NCBI GenBank assembly: GCA_027071315.1
Contig: JALSUP010000181.1
Coordinates: forward strand, 1 to 53,019
Length of the DNA: 53,019 nucleotides
Direction: 5' to 3'
Source: Sulfurovum sp.
Lineage (GTDB): Bacteria > Campylobacterota > Campylobacteria > Campylobacterales > Sulfurovaceae
Positions within the stretch are counted from its first letter, which is position 1, and the number at the start of each line of letters is the position of its first letter. Positions 24,264-32,342 of the stretch are shown here, one piece after another. The notes beneath the pieces were generated by a model that searched no databases, was not told the origin of the DNA, and was given only the letters and a program-made list of their open reading frames with translations. The position numbers were made by a program, and so were the translations under genes.

Positions 24264-24899
24264 ATGATCAAGGCTAGGAACAGACAAAATCTTGTCAAAG
24301 AGATGGAAGAGCATTTTGCACTCGATGCCCATGTAAAAGAGGCCTTTTTAGCGGTAGACAGAGAATCCTTCGTACCCAAAGAGTTCAAGCATCTCTCTTA
24401 TAAGCTCGATGCACTTCCTCTGGCAGCCAGCCAGTGGATCTCTTCTCCCCTGACCGTCGCAAAAATGACACAGCACCTTGAGCTCAAAGGTATTGATTCT
24501 GTCCTTGAAGTAGGCTGCGGCAGCGGCTATCAGGCTGCCATACTCAGTAAGATATGCCGCAGGGTCTTTACCATTGAACGTATTGATGAACTGCTTAAAG
24601 AAGCAAAAAGTACCTTTTCCAAACTGGAGATACACAATATCTTTACCCGTTTTGATGACGGACAGCGGGGCTGGAAACAGTATGCCCCTTTTGAACGTAT
24701 CCTCTTTTCTGCCACGGCCAAAAAAATACCCGATGTACTTTTTGAACAACTTGCCGAAGGCGGCATCCTCATTGCCCCGGTAGAGCAGTCAGAAAATTAT
24801 CATATTATTACACGCTACTACAAAAAGAACGGACGTATCACTTCCGAGACCATAGAGCAGTGTCTCTTTGTCCCTATACTGGACGGCACACAAAAATAA
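24264..24899 (+). CDS. pcm: Protein-L-isoaspartate O-methyltransferase
   Basis: A 211-residue SAM-dependent repair enzyme methylating isoaspartyl residues of damaged proteins. The family block Ser-Gln-Trp-Ile-Ser-Ser-Pro-Leu-Thr-Val-Ala is at 56-66, and SAM motif I (Leu-Glu-Val-Gly-Cys-Gly-Ser-Gly-Tyr-Gln) at 81-90. The ATG at 24264 is preferred to a TTG six codons earlier; GAGG lies upstream. It follows nrdB and the hydrolase in the same direction; I recall nrdB-pcm proximity in Helicobacter. Confidence 0.93.
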   Translation: MIKARNRQNLVKEMEEHFALDAHVKEAFLAVDRESFVPKEFKHLSYKLDALPLAASQWISSPLTVAKMTQHLELKGIDSVLEVGCGSGYQAAILSKICRRVFTIERIDELLKEAKSTFSKLEIHNIFTRFDDGQRGWKQYAPFERILFSATAKKIPDVLFEQLAEGGILIAPVEQSENYHIITRYYKKNGRITSETIEQCLFVPILDGTQK

Positions 24900-24977
24900 G
24901 CCCCTGTCAGCAGAAAGTGACAACCTTTCATCAATTTTATGTTATGATTGACAAAACTGTAAACATAGGAAATGATA

Positions 24978-25655
24978 ATGGAAAAGTTGATGAAACCTGC
25001 GGAGTACGCAAAAGAGCTTGGTATTTCAAGACAGGCGGTCTACGCGAAAATAAAAAGAGGCATACTTACCGCTAAAAATGTAGACGGTAAACTTTACATT
25101 GTGGTTGACAACAGTGTCAAAACAGACAAGACCATTACCAATGAACCTGTTGTCGAAACAAAAGCAGTCAAGACTGATACCCCTCCCAAAGAAAAAGTCT
25201 CTAAAGATTATAAAGCATTGCTGGAAGCCAAAGATGAAACCATTGCCGTCCTCAAAGATACGGTCAAAGACTTGAAAAAATCCAATAAACAGATCTCCAC
25301 GACACTTAGAGGAGAGATCGATCTTCTCAAAGATGCCTTTCATGAAATGAGAAATCTCTACGTCCATCAACTGGAACACAAGCAGAATTCTGAAGCCATT
25401 GAAGTGGTTACAGAAGAAGAGAATATGGTAGAAAATATAGAAGAGAGTGTGCATGAGAGTGTGGAAGTGGTAGAGGAGCAGTGGGTTTCTGTGAAAAAAT
25501 TCTTTAAAGCCCTCGGCGTGAAGAAAGAGAAACATCAGGAAAAGCTCTATAAACGTTTGAAAAAAGCCTTTAAAGCCGGAGATGAGCGTTTGTCAAAAGA
25601 GGAAGGCAAACTCAAGATCAATACCAATAAAGCCTATAAAGATCTGGTAAAGTAA
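24978..25655 (+). CDS. Helix-turn-helix / coiled-coil protein
   Basis: A 225-residue protein. Residues 4-40 form a helix-turn-helix resembling MerR-type or Campylobacterota DUF3972-like N-termini (Ala-Glu-Tyr-Ala-Lys-Glu-Leu-Gly-Ile-Ser-Arg-Gln-Ala-Val). A Thr/Lys-rich linker, a coiled coil (about 80-125), an acidic Glu/Val-rich stretch (about 135-165) and a Lys-rich C-terminus follow. The ATG at 24978 has AGGA at good spacing; one two codons upstream is too close. It ends one base before the antiporter gene, so the two are probably coupled. DNA binding is inferred; targets unknown. Confidence 0.7.
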   Translation: MEKLMKPAEYAKELGISRQAVYAKIKRGILTAKNVDGKLYIVVDNSVKTDKTITNEPVVETKAVKTDTPPKEKVSKDYKALLEAKDETIAVLKDTVKDLKKSNKQISTTLRGEIDLLKDAFHEMRNLYVHQLEHKQNSEAIEVVTEEENMVENIEESVHESVEVVEEQWVSVKKFFKALGVKKEKHQEKLYKRLKKAFKAGDERLSKEEGKLKINTNKAYKDLVK

Positions 25656-25656
25656 G

Positions 25657-26754
25657 ATGCAGGTACTGAAAGATCTTTCCAGAGAATACAGCCTTTTTTT
25701 AGCGATCATCACCTATTTCGGTATCAGCTATTTTGAACATACCCTTATACAGAGTACCCTGGGTAATCTCATCGGTTTTGGTATCCTGTTCGCGGTTATT
25801 ATCTATGCTGCCATGTCTGTGGCACACCATGCGGAGATGCTTGCAGAGAAGTTCGGTGAGCCTTACGGTACACTCATTCTCACCATGTCTGCCGTCATTG
25901 TAGAGATCGTGATCATCGTCATTATGATGATACATGCAGGGAGTCCTGAACTCGCACGTGATACCATCTACTCGGCTGTCATGCTTGACATTAACGGACT
26001 GCTGGGGATCGCAGCCATTATCGGAGGTATCAAGTACGGAGAGCAGCCTTATAACGTAGACTCTTCAAACTCTTACCTCTCCATGCTTCTGGTGGCGATC
26101 GGTATTGCCATGGTTTTACCGGAGTTTGTAGACCCTGTCTACCATCACAGGTTCATGATGTTCAATGTCGTGGTCTTTCTTTTTCTCTATGTCATCTTTA
26201 CCCGTGTGCAGTTAAAGTCGCACAAATACTTTTTTGAGTATGAAAAGATTTCTGCCGGCTGTGAAGAGGGTGAAGTATGTGAAGCCATTCACCCTCCTGA
26301 AGAGATCAATGCCTGGTATCATGCGGTCAATCTGGTTATTTCCATTATTGTCATTGGTGTCTTGGCAGAAATACTCTCCGTCTTTATGGGAAATACTCTG
26401 GAAACCTTCGGTCTTCCGCTTGCTATCGGTGCGGTTGGTGTTGCCGTCATTTCAGCGGCACCGGAGCTTATTACCGCAGTACGTGCAGCCCTCGACAACC
26501 GTATGCAGACCGTCATTAACATTGCACTTGGTGCTTCATTGGCGACCGTGCTTCTGACCATTCCTGCGGTCATCATAGCCTCGTACTTCATGCATATGGA
26601 GTTGAACCTTTCACTCACGCCGATACAGACCATGATGATCTCTCTGACCCTCCTGGTGAGCATTGTAAACTTCAATGACGGAGAGACCAATGTGCTGGAG
26701 GGCTTCCTGCACTTTATTCTCTTTGTGGTGTTTGGCTTCCTGCTCTTTGTCTAA
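25657..26754 (+). CDS. Ca2+/cation:proton antiporter (ChaA/CaCA family)
   Basis: A 365-residue inner-membrane protein with about 10-11 hydrophobic segments in two homologous halves. The first alpha-repeat carries His-His-Ala-Glu-Met-Leu-Ala-Glu-Lys-Phe-Gly-Glu-Pro-Tyr-Gly-Thr-Leu-Ile-Leu with the conserved acidic residue in Ile-Val-Glu-Ile. The second is at Ala-Ala-Pro-Glu-Leu-Ile-Thr-Ala near residue 270. An acidic/Cys-containing loop (about 200-215) separates the halves, as in ChaA. It probably exports Ca2+ or Na+/K+ in exchange for protons. It is the last gene of the nrdB run and ends against a convergent bat/MoxR locus. Confidence 0.88.
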   Translation: MQVLKDLSREYSLFLAIITYFGISYFEHTLIQSTLGNLIGFGILFAVIIYAAMSVAHHAEMLAEKFGEPYGTLILTMSAVIVEIVIIVIMMIHAGSPELARDTIYSAVMLDINGLLGIAAIIGGIKYGEQPYNVDSSNSYLSMLLVAIGIAMVLPEFVDPVYHHRFMMFNVVVFLFLYVIFTRVQLKSHKYFFEYEKISAGCEEGEVCEAIHPPEEINAWYHAVNLVISIIVIGVLAEILSVFMGNTLETFGLPLAIGAVGVAVISAAPELITAVRAALDNRMQTVINIALGASLATVLLTIPAVIIASYFMHMELNLSLTPIQTMMISLTLLVSIVNFNDGETNVLEGFLHFILFVVFGFLLFV

Positions 26755-26757
26755 GCG

Positions 26758-26769
26758 TTAGAGGTGCCC
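26758..26769. repeat. TTAGAGGTGCCC motif, site 1
   Basis: A 12-bp sequence also found at 49232-49243 and, inverted, at 52898-52909. Here it lies between the convergent antiporter and DUF58 genes. It may be an insertion-sequence end or MITE scar. Confidence 0.4.
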
Positions 26770-27596
26770 TAAAGAAAGAGTTTGAGAAGCTTTGGGAGAG
26801 GGTCTTCATCTGTAAAGATTTTGACGGAGCGTATGTCATAGCGTGCAAAATGTGCCTGCTGTGCCTGCTCGTGTTCCAGTAGTTTTTCACGGTATTGGCT
26901 CATGTTCCTTTTTCCAAAGTAAGTTTCTCTCTTCTCTCCACTTTGTGGTGCGACAAGTGTCACCTCTCCCAACTTTCTCGGTAACTCCTCTTCTCTGTCA
27001 CGTATAATGACGGCAATGACTTCATGTTTTTGGCTCAAAAGAGAGAGGTCGACAGGCTCAAGAAAATCACTCACAATAAAGAGCAGGGAAGGCTTGTGAA
27101 TACGTCTGAAAAGGTCCTGTATGGCTTTTCCCTGATTGAGTTTCGTGTTGAGAAGAGGGTATTCAAAAAGTGTTTCAGAAAACTGCTCAAGGTGAAATAT
27201 CTGCTTACTGGGTGCCATGGTATGCGTTTTTTCCTCTGTATAGGCTATCCCCGTAAAAAGGTCTGCATTTTGAAGGGTCGCATAGCCCAAAAGGGTCGCG
27301 ACTTCTGTCAGTTTGCCCTGTTTTGCCTGCGCCTTGCCAAAGTAAAGCGACCCGTCCATCAGCGTAGCAACCACCACAGAGAGCTCACGGCTGGCATGCA
27401 GTTCTTTAATGTAGGGCTTCCCCAGTTTTGCCGTAATGGTCCAGTTGATCTTACGGATGTCGTCGCCTACCTGATACTCCCGAAGTTCTGCAAAGTCATA
27501 GCCTTCACCATGCAGTTTGGAGAGGTTATGTCCCGAGAGCAGTGTATAGACCTGGTGTCTGGCTTTGAGCTGCAGGGCTTTGAGTGCGGTGTTCAT
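26769..27596 (-). CDS. DUF58 domain protein (bat/MoxR locus)
   Basis: A 275-residue protein of the DUF58 family, distantly related to von Willebrand A domains and a standard partner of MoxR ATPases. The characteristic Leu-Arg-Glu-Tyr-x-Val-Gly-Asp-Asp-Ile-Arg-Lys-Ile-Asn-Trp block is at 37-51. No N-terminal membrane helices are seen, as in the short cytosolic DUF58 proteins. It is separated from moxR by 121 bases that contain a REP pair. It is the last gene of the minus-strand bat locus; its role in envelope or oxidative-stress complex assembly is inferred from the family. Confidence 0.88.
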   Translation of the reverse strand: MNTALKALQLKARHQVYTLLSGHNLSKLHGEGYDFAELREYQVGDDIRKINWTITAKLGKPYIKELHASRELSVVVATLMDGSLYFGKAQAKQGKLTEVATLLGYATLQNADLFTGIAYTEEKTHTMAPSKQIFHLEQFSETLFEYPLLNTKLNQGKAIQDLFRRIHKPSLLFIVSDFLEPVDLSLLSQKHEVIAVIIRDREEELPRKLGEVTLVAPQSGEKRETYFGKRNMSQYREKLLEHEQAQQAHFARYDIRSVKIFTDEDPLPKLLKLFL

Positions 27597-27607
27597 GATG
27601 CTCTCCG

Positions 27608-27703
27608 CGTAGGTCGGGGTACCCTTACCCCGACATTTGTTTGCAGGCTTAGTCTGTATGTGTCGCTATGCTTTTTGTCGGGGTGAGGGCACCCCGACCT
27701 ACG
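27608..27703. repeat. REP pair (BIME) between moxR and the DUF58 gene
   Basis: Two inverted copies of a palindrome, 27608-27635 and 27676-27703 (CGTAGGTCGGGGT...ACCCCGACA and complement). It interrupts an otherwise overlapping operon and may weaken DUF58 expression or stabilise the upstream mRNA. Confidence 0.75.
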
Positions 27704-27717
27704 GATGCAGTAGAGAT

Positions 27718-28665
27718 TCATGGGATAGGAAGCGTCTCCACAATTTGGGAGATGATCTCATCCGAAGTCATTCCTTTTGCTCTGGCTTCATAAGAGAGGA
27801 CCAGACGGTGTCTTAACACATCGTGTACCACATAGCCAATGTCGGCAGGGGTGACAAAGTCATGTCCTCTCAGGAAGGCTTTGGCTTTTGCTGCTTTGTA
27901 CAGGTCTATAGAGGCACGGGGACTGACCCCGAACATAATATTTTCACTCAATGCTTCAAGCCCGAATTTAGCAGGGTCTCGTGTGGCAGAGATGAGGTCA
28001 ATAATATAATGCTCAAGCTCCGGGTCGATGTGAATACGCTCCAGTTCACCCTGTAATGCCTGTAGCTCTTCTATGGTCAGTACGGCTTGCACTTCTCCAA
28101 AACTCTTACTGGCACCTTTTCGCATGATTTCCAGTTCCTCTTCGGGACTGTTGTGGGAAACGACCAGCTTCATCATAAAACGGTCAAGCTGTGCTTCGGG
28201 CAGGGCATACACACCCTCCTGCTCAATAGGGTTCTGTGTTGCCATGACAAGGAATGGTGAGGCAATAGGAAAGGTTTCATCTGCAATGGTCACCTGTCTC
28301 TCCTGCATCACTTCTAGCAGGGCAGACTGCACTTTGGCCGGGGCACGGTTAATTTCATCAGCCAGAAGAAGGTTGGTAAAGAGCGGCCCCTTTTTAATGC
28401 TGAAAGAGTGGTCCTGCGGATTATAGATCTGCGCACCGATAATGTCCGAAGGCAGAAGATCGGGGGTGAACTGTATACGTTTAAAGTCAAGCCCCAATGC
28501 TTTTGAAAGGGCATTAATGGTGGTTGTTTTTGCCAGCCCCGGTACCCCTTCAATGAGGATGTGTCCGTCAGAGAGTAAGCCAATGAGCAGTCCCTCTATC
28601 ATGACCTCTTGACCGATAACTGCTTTTTTTAACTCTTGTTTGAGCTTTTCTATTTTTTGATTCAT
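27718..28665 (-). CDS. MoxR-family AAA+ ATPase
   Basis: A 315-residue AAA+ chaperone-type ATPase. Walker A is at Gly40-Thr47 (GVPGLAKT), Walker B is Leu-Leu-Ala-Asp-Glu-Ile-Asn-Arg near 103-110, and the Gln-Asn-Pro-Ile-Glu-Gln-Glu-Gly sensor region follows. MoxR proteins work with von Willebrand A proteins to mature or activate complexes; here the partners are the Bat proteins and DUF58 of the same locus. The start overlaps the batD stop by four bases (ATGA), showing tight coupling. Confidence 0.93.
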   Translation of the reverse strand: MNQKIEKLKQELKKAVIGQEVMIEGLLIGLLSDGHILIEGVPGLAKTTTINALSKALGLDFKRIQFTPDLLPSDIIGAQIYNPQDHSFSIKKGPLFTNLLLADEINRAPAKVQSALLEVMQERQVTIADETFPIASPFLVMATQNPIEQEGVYALPEAQLDRFMMKLVVSHNSPEEELEIMRKGASKSFGEVQAVLTIEELQALQGELERIHIDPELEHYIIDLISATRDPAKFGLEALSENIMFGVSPRASIDLYKAAKAKAFLRGHDFVTPADIGYVVHDVLRHRLVLSYEARAKGMTSDEIISQIVETLPIP

Positions 28666-29801
28666 GAAAGTTTCTCCCGTAGCGAATGTTTGATCTGTTT
28701 TAAGTCTATTTTACCATTTCTGTATAAAGCATTTTCCAATGCCTCTGTCTCCTCAGCAAAGCTCTGTTTGTCTGCCGCCATGAGTACCTGGAGAAGAGAC
28801 CGCGCATCTTTACACGCTGCTATTTTCTCTTCAAGCGGATGCCGCAGTGCGGCCTGTTCTCTCTTTTTCTTTTTAATGCTACGGGCACTCATATACCCCG
28901 CTGCAAAGGTAAGCAGATACCCCAGTAGTGTGACGAACCATGAAAAGTCTACATGAAAAGGCAGCGGGTTGTCTGAACTGTCAAGCAGTATGCTGCGGTC
29001 AGCCGGGTGAATATCAAAGTGCTGTTCCGGTATTTCAAGCACGTAAGATTTCTCTGTTTTAGGATTAAAAGCATGTAACTTAACGGCAGAGAGTGTAAAA
29101 CTTTTATCGTGTGAAACGGCCATCGTATAGGTCACTTCATAGCGGATGCTTTTTTTGTCCGGAAAGTTTTTAACCACAGGGGGCTGTCTGAAAAAGCTCA
29201 CCTCTCCCTCTTGCGGGAAAATATGATCCAGCACAGGAGGGTAGCCTTCTCCTCTGATGACTACTTTCATATTGATGGGTTCATAGGCTTCTGCTGTATG
29301 CTGTTTGATCTCCCAGTCAAGCGTGAAGTCTCCGATAAGCTCCGTGCCTTCGGGGAGAGGTTTTACATCGATGTGCACAGGCGGTACTTCTACCTTATGG
29401 TCAACGGTTTCAAGTTTTTTAAAGTCGTCCCTGTCTCCGGAGAAAGAGTAGGCGACCTTGTGTTCATCGGTCACACGCTCAAGCAAGTCGAAAGTCACAT
29501 CAACGGGCCCCTCTTTGAGCGGGTAGAGCACGTAAAGGTAGTGTATGTAGGAGTGGTGCAGGGTCGTGTCCTGTACCGTGTCTATCTGTACCACACGGTA
29601 GGCTTTGCTCGGGTTCACCGCAAAGTTAAAAAAGAGGACGACATCGGGGTTGGTCTGATTGATGTCTACACTTAAGCGTATGGGCTCATTTTGGTAGGGG
29701 GTGGGGTTGTCAACATGAAAGTCATAAGTGAAATTCTCTGCCTGCAATGGCAGAATAATGGCAAAGAGAAACAGAAGGCTGCTACCAAGGGCGTGTTTCA
29801 C
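28662..29801 (-). CDS. BatD-like periplasmic/membrane protein
   Basis: About 379 residues from a GTG at 29801, chosen because AAAGGA lies seven bases upstream and the resulting N-terminus is a clean signal peptide (about 1-22). An ATG at 29828 would add nine polar residues and lacks a ribosome-binding site. The exported part is beta-rich, with two Ig-like modules of the BatD/oxygen-tolerance family; one transmembrane helix lies near 289-308, and the cytosolic tail is a basic helical domain. It overlaps the BatB-TPR gene by 20 bases and moxR by four. Family assignment rests on context and architecture. Confidence 0.75.
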   Translation of the reverse strand: MKHALGSSLLFLFAIILPLQAENFTYDFHVDNPTPYQNEPIRLSVDINQTNPDVVLFFNFAVNPSKAYRVVQIDTVQDTTLHHSYIHYLYVLYPLKEGPVDVTFDLLERVTDEHKVAYSFSGDRDDFKKLETVDHKVEVPPVHIDVKPLPEGTELIGDFTLDWEIKQHTAEAYEPINMKVVIRGEGYPPVLDHIFPQEGEVSFFRQPPVVKNFPDKKSIRYEVTYTMAVSHDKSFTLSAVKLHAFNPKTEKSYVLEIPEQHFDIHPADRSILLDSSDNPLPFHVDFSWFVTLLGYLLTFAAGYMSARSIKKKKREQAALRHPLEEKIAACKDARSLLQVLMAADKQSFAEETEALENALYRNGKIDLKQIKHSLREKLS

Positions 29802-31332
29802 GGATGTATCCTTTATTGATAAGTTCATAGACTTTGGAGCTCAGAGGCTGAGGCTCTGTATTTTTATCCATCATGAGTCTTTTCTTCTCTTTATTGTCCG
29901 ACTTTTCCTGCTTGCTCTCTCCCCCGGTACCCGAACCTGAACTGGGCTGGTCTTCCTCGCGTTCTTTTTTCTCATCGCTGCTCTCCTGAGCTTCGCTTTT
30001 ACCGGCATCTGAATTTTGTGATTTGGGGTGGGCAATGCCCAACCCTGCATCCTCTTTCTGTTTTAACAGTGCAACGAGCTTTAGGTTGTACAGGGCATCA
30101 CTGTCTTTCCCCAACTGTAATGCCTTAGTATAATACATTTTGGCTTTATCGTACTCTTTGAGCAGGGCATAGGCATTGGCGGTATTGTAAAAAAGCATCT
30201 GTTTAATGTCTGCTTTGCTGGAACGGATCGATCTGTACCGGGCAATGGCTTTTTTGTAGTCGCCTAAACGGTAGTAGGTATTGGCTTCTGCGACTCTGCT
30301 TTGCAGAGAAACCGTTTCAATGGAAGCCAGGGCTTCTTTGGTACGGTTGAGATCGTTTGCTTCGTAGGCCGCATAGGCATTGTTCAGGTAAAAACCGTCC
30401 CATACCGATGCTTCAGCCTGTATACCGGCAAGTGCAAGGATGAGAAGAAGATATTTGGACCCTCGTGTATGCACCAGCAGAAAGAGCAGCAGGGCAAGGA
30501 GTAAAGGTATTTGGTAGAGTTCGCTGTAGGTATGCTGTTTCTTACTGATCTCCTGTGACTCTCTGTCCTGTGCTTCCAGTACTTCATGCAGGGCTGTGGC
30601 TGTGGCTTCGGGAGAAGAAGAAGGTGTAACATAGGCTCCGTCCAGGGCTTCTGCCAAAGGCTTCAGTATAGGGTTGATACGGGAGATGATCAGGTGTTCT
30701 TCTTTGTCTTTGACCAGCGTACCGTCCGGGTTCTCTATGGTGGCACCGGCACTGGTTCCCAGCGCAAGAATAGCAAGATGGACCTGTGCTTTTTTAAGCT
30801 GCTCGGCCAGTGCTTCGCTGTTCTGGTCTTCTCCTCCATCGGTGATGAGAATAAGATCTTTGTTTTGACTGTGCATTTTTTGGAGTTTCGCAAAGAGTTT
30901 TTTAAGTGACGTCCCTTTGGTAAGAATATACTCCGGATTCAGACTTTTGAGTGCTGTCAGAATGAGTGCATGGTCTGTGGTGGGAGGAGAAAGCAGCAGA
31001 GGGTTGGAAGTAAAGGCAATGAGCATAATATTGTCCTGCGGGTAACGTGCCAGCAGGGAAGTAATCGTACTTTTTGCAAATTCATAGCGTGAAGGCTGAA
31101 GGTCTTTTGCCCGCATGGAGTAGGAGACATCCAGCACAATGATGATGTCTCTGGCTTCTATTTTACTCTCCTGAATCCCCTCTTTGACGACAGGGCGCGC
31201 AAGGGAAACAATGATGAGTGCAAGTACCATACCGTGAATGATGTTTTGCAGATTTCTCTCTTTGCGCTGCCAAAAGAGCAGTCCCAGAGGAAGGAGCAGC
31301 CATAAAAATGTGGGGTAGAGTAAGCCTATCAT
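29782..31332 (-). CDS. BatB-type von Willebrand A protein fused to TPR (BatC-like)
   Basis: A 516-residue membrane protein. Two N-terminal helices (about 3-20 and 33-47) precede a VWA domain with an intact MIDAS (Asp68-x-Ser70-x-Ser72). A third helix follows near 270, then three or so TPR motifs (about 310-420, with Tyr-Arg-Leu-Gly-Asp-Tyr-Lys-Lys-Ala-Ile-Ala), and an acidic Glu/Asp/Ser/Lys-rich tail. In many bacteria BatB and the TPR protein BatC are separate genes, so this is a fusion. It overlaps BatA by four bases. VWA and TPR parts suggest a scaffold for MoxR-driven assembly in the periplasm. Confidence 0.88.
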   Translation of the reverse strand: MIGLLYPTFLWLLLPLGLLFWQRKERNLQNIIHGMVLALIIVSLARPVVKEGIQESKIEARDIIIVLDVSYSMRAKDLQPSRYEFAKSTITSLLARYPQDNIMLIAFTSNPLLLSPPTTDHALILTALKSLNPEYILTKGTSLKKLFAKLQKMHSQNKDLILITDGGEDQNSEALAEQLKKAQVHLAILALGTSAGATIENPDGTLVKDKEEHLIISRINPILKPLAEALDGAYVTPSSSPEATATALHEVLEAQDRESQEISKKQHTYSELYQIPLLLALLLFLLVHTRGSKYLLLILALAGIQAEASVWDGFYLNNAYAAYEANDLNRTKEALASIETVSLQSRVAEANTYYRLGDYKKAIARYRSIRSSKADIKQMLFYNTANAYALLKEYDKAKMYYTKALQLGKDSDALYNLKLVALLKQKEDAGLGIAHPKSQNSDAGKSEAQESSDEKKEREEDQPSSGSGTGGESKQEKSDNKEKKRLMMDKNTEPQPLSSKVYELINKGYIRETRPW

Positions 31333-32234
31333 TTCTCTCTCCCTGCATAAAGCATCCAGAGTAAAAGAAGAAGTGCAGCAAAGCCCAAAGGAAAGAGAAT
31401 TAAAAGTTTCTGGTTAAGGTAGTTCTCACCACGGATTTGACTGGGTTCCAGACGATCGATCTCTTTAAAGACTTCAGTCAGGGCTTCGGCGGAGACAGCG
31501 GCATAACTTTTCCCGCCGCTCTCTTTGGCCATGGTTTCAAGCAAGGCCGCATCGTAGTCACTCTTCTTTCCTATACCAATGGTGTAGATCTTAATGCCTT
31601 TCTCCTTTGCCAGTTTGACGGCTTCCTTGGGTGACGTTCTCCCGGCATTGTGGTACCCGTCTGTCAGTAGAATAATGGCTCTGTTTTCTGCTTCACCAAA
31701 AGAGAGTGTACGTATGGACTGCATCACGGCATCGCCGATGGCCGTACTCTCTCCGGCGATGCCGACATTGGTCATGTCGAGCAGGAAAGAGAGGGCATCA
31801 AGATCGTAAGTGAGTGGGGAAGCGGTGTAGGCAAAGGTACCGAAGACCACTACTCCCATGTTGTCATCCAAACGTTTTTTGCTAAAGGCTTTGGCAAGTG
31901 CAATGGTGCTCTCGTATTTATTCTGATAGCGGTCTTTACTGTTGTATCCGCTCTCGGCCATGGAACCGCTGGCATCAATGGCCAGGATGAGGTCTCTTCC
32001 CTTTTTATGGGCATTCCCGGCGGCATCGTAGACAAAAGGTTTGGCCAGTGCAAAGACCATGAGAGAAAAAATGAGTATTTTGAGCCAGGGTTCCCAGGAG
32101 AGCAGTGGACTTTGTCTGCTGATCCAGTCGAGTTTGGGGAAGTAGTAGCTTTTGTTGTACTGTTTACACCAGAGGAAGCAGGGTAGGAGTAGAAGCAGTA
32201 AAAAAAACCAGGGGGCGCCAAAAATAAAATGCAT
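31329..32234 (-). CDS. BatA-type von Willebrand A protein
   Basis: A 301-residue membrane protein, first gene of the minus-strand locus. N-terminal helices lie at about 5-22 and 50-66, the VWA domain has an intact MIDAS (Asp87-x-Ser89-x-Ser91), and a C-terminal helix spans about 278-296. The topology puts the VWA domain in the periplasm, as in BatA. It overlaps the BatB-TPR gene by ATGA. The upstream region is shared with the divergent L,D-transpeptidase gene. Confidence 0.9.
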   Translation of the reverse strand: MHFIFGAPWFFLLLLLLPCFLWCKQYNKSYYFPKLDWISRQSPLLSWEPWLKILIFSLMVFALAKPFVYDAAGNAHKKGRDLILAIDASGSMAESGYNSKDRYQNKYESTIALAKAFSKKRLDDNMGVVVFGTFAYTASPLTYDLDALSFLLDMTNVGIAGESTAIGDAVMQSIRTLSFGEAENRAIILLTDGYHNAGRTSPKEAVKLAKEKGIKIYTIGIGKKSDYDAALLETMAKESGGKSYAAVSAEALTEVFKEIDRLEPSQIRGENYLNQKLLILFPLGFAALLLLLWMLYAGREK

Positions 32235-32269
32235 AGAGGGATTTTAACATTTCTATGATGAGTTTACGC

Positions 32270-32275
32270 TATAAT
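32270..32275 (+). promoter_or_regulatory. -10 box of the L,D-transpeptidase gene
   Basis: TTACGCTATAAT contains TATAAT, 68 bases upstream of the ATG, leaving a leader of about 60 bases. Confidence 0.5.
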
Positions 32276-32342
32276 TATTACACAATCCGTTAACAGCAAA
32301 GCGAAAAAGCTTAGCCCTTAATGTTTAAAAAGAGTAAAAACA

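Noticed and set aside
29794-29806. parS-like half site TGTTTCACG near the batD start
   Set aside because: Only one half matches; the other half has several mismatches, so it is not a parS site.
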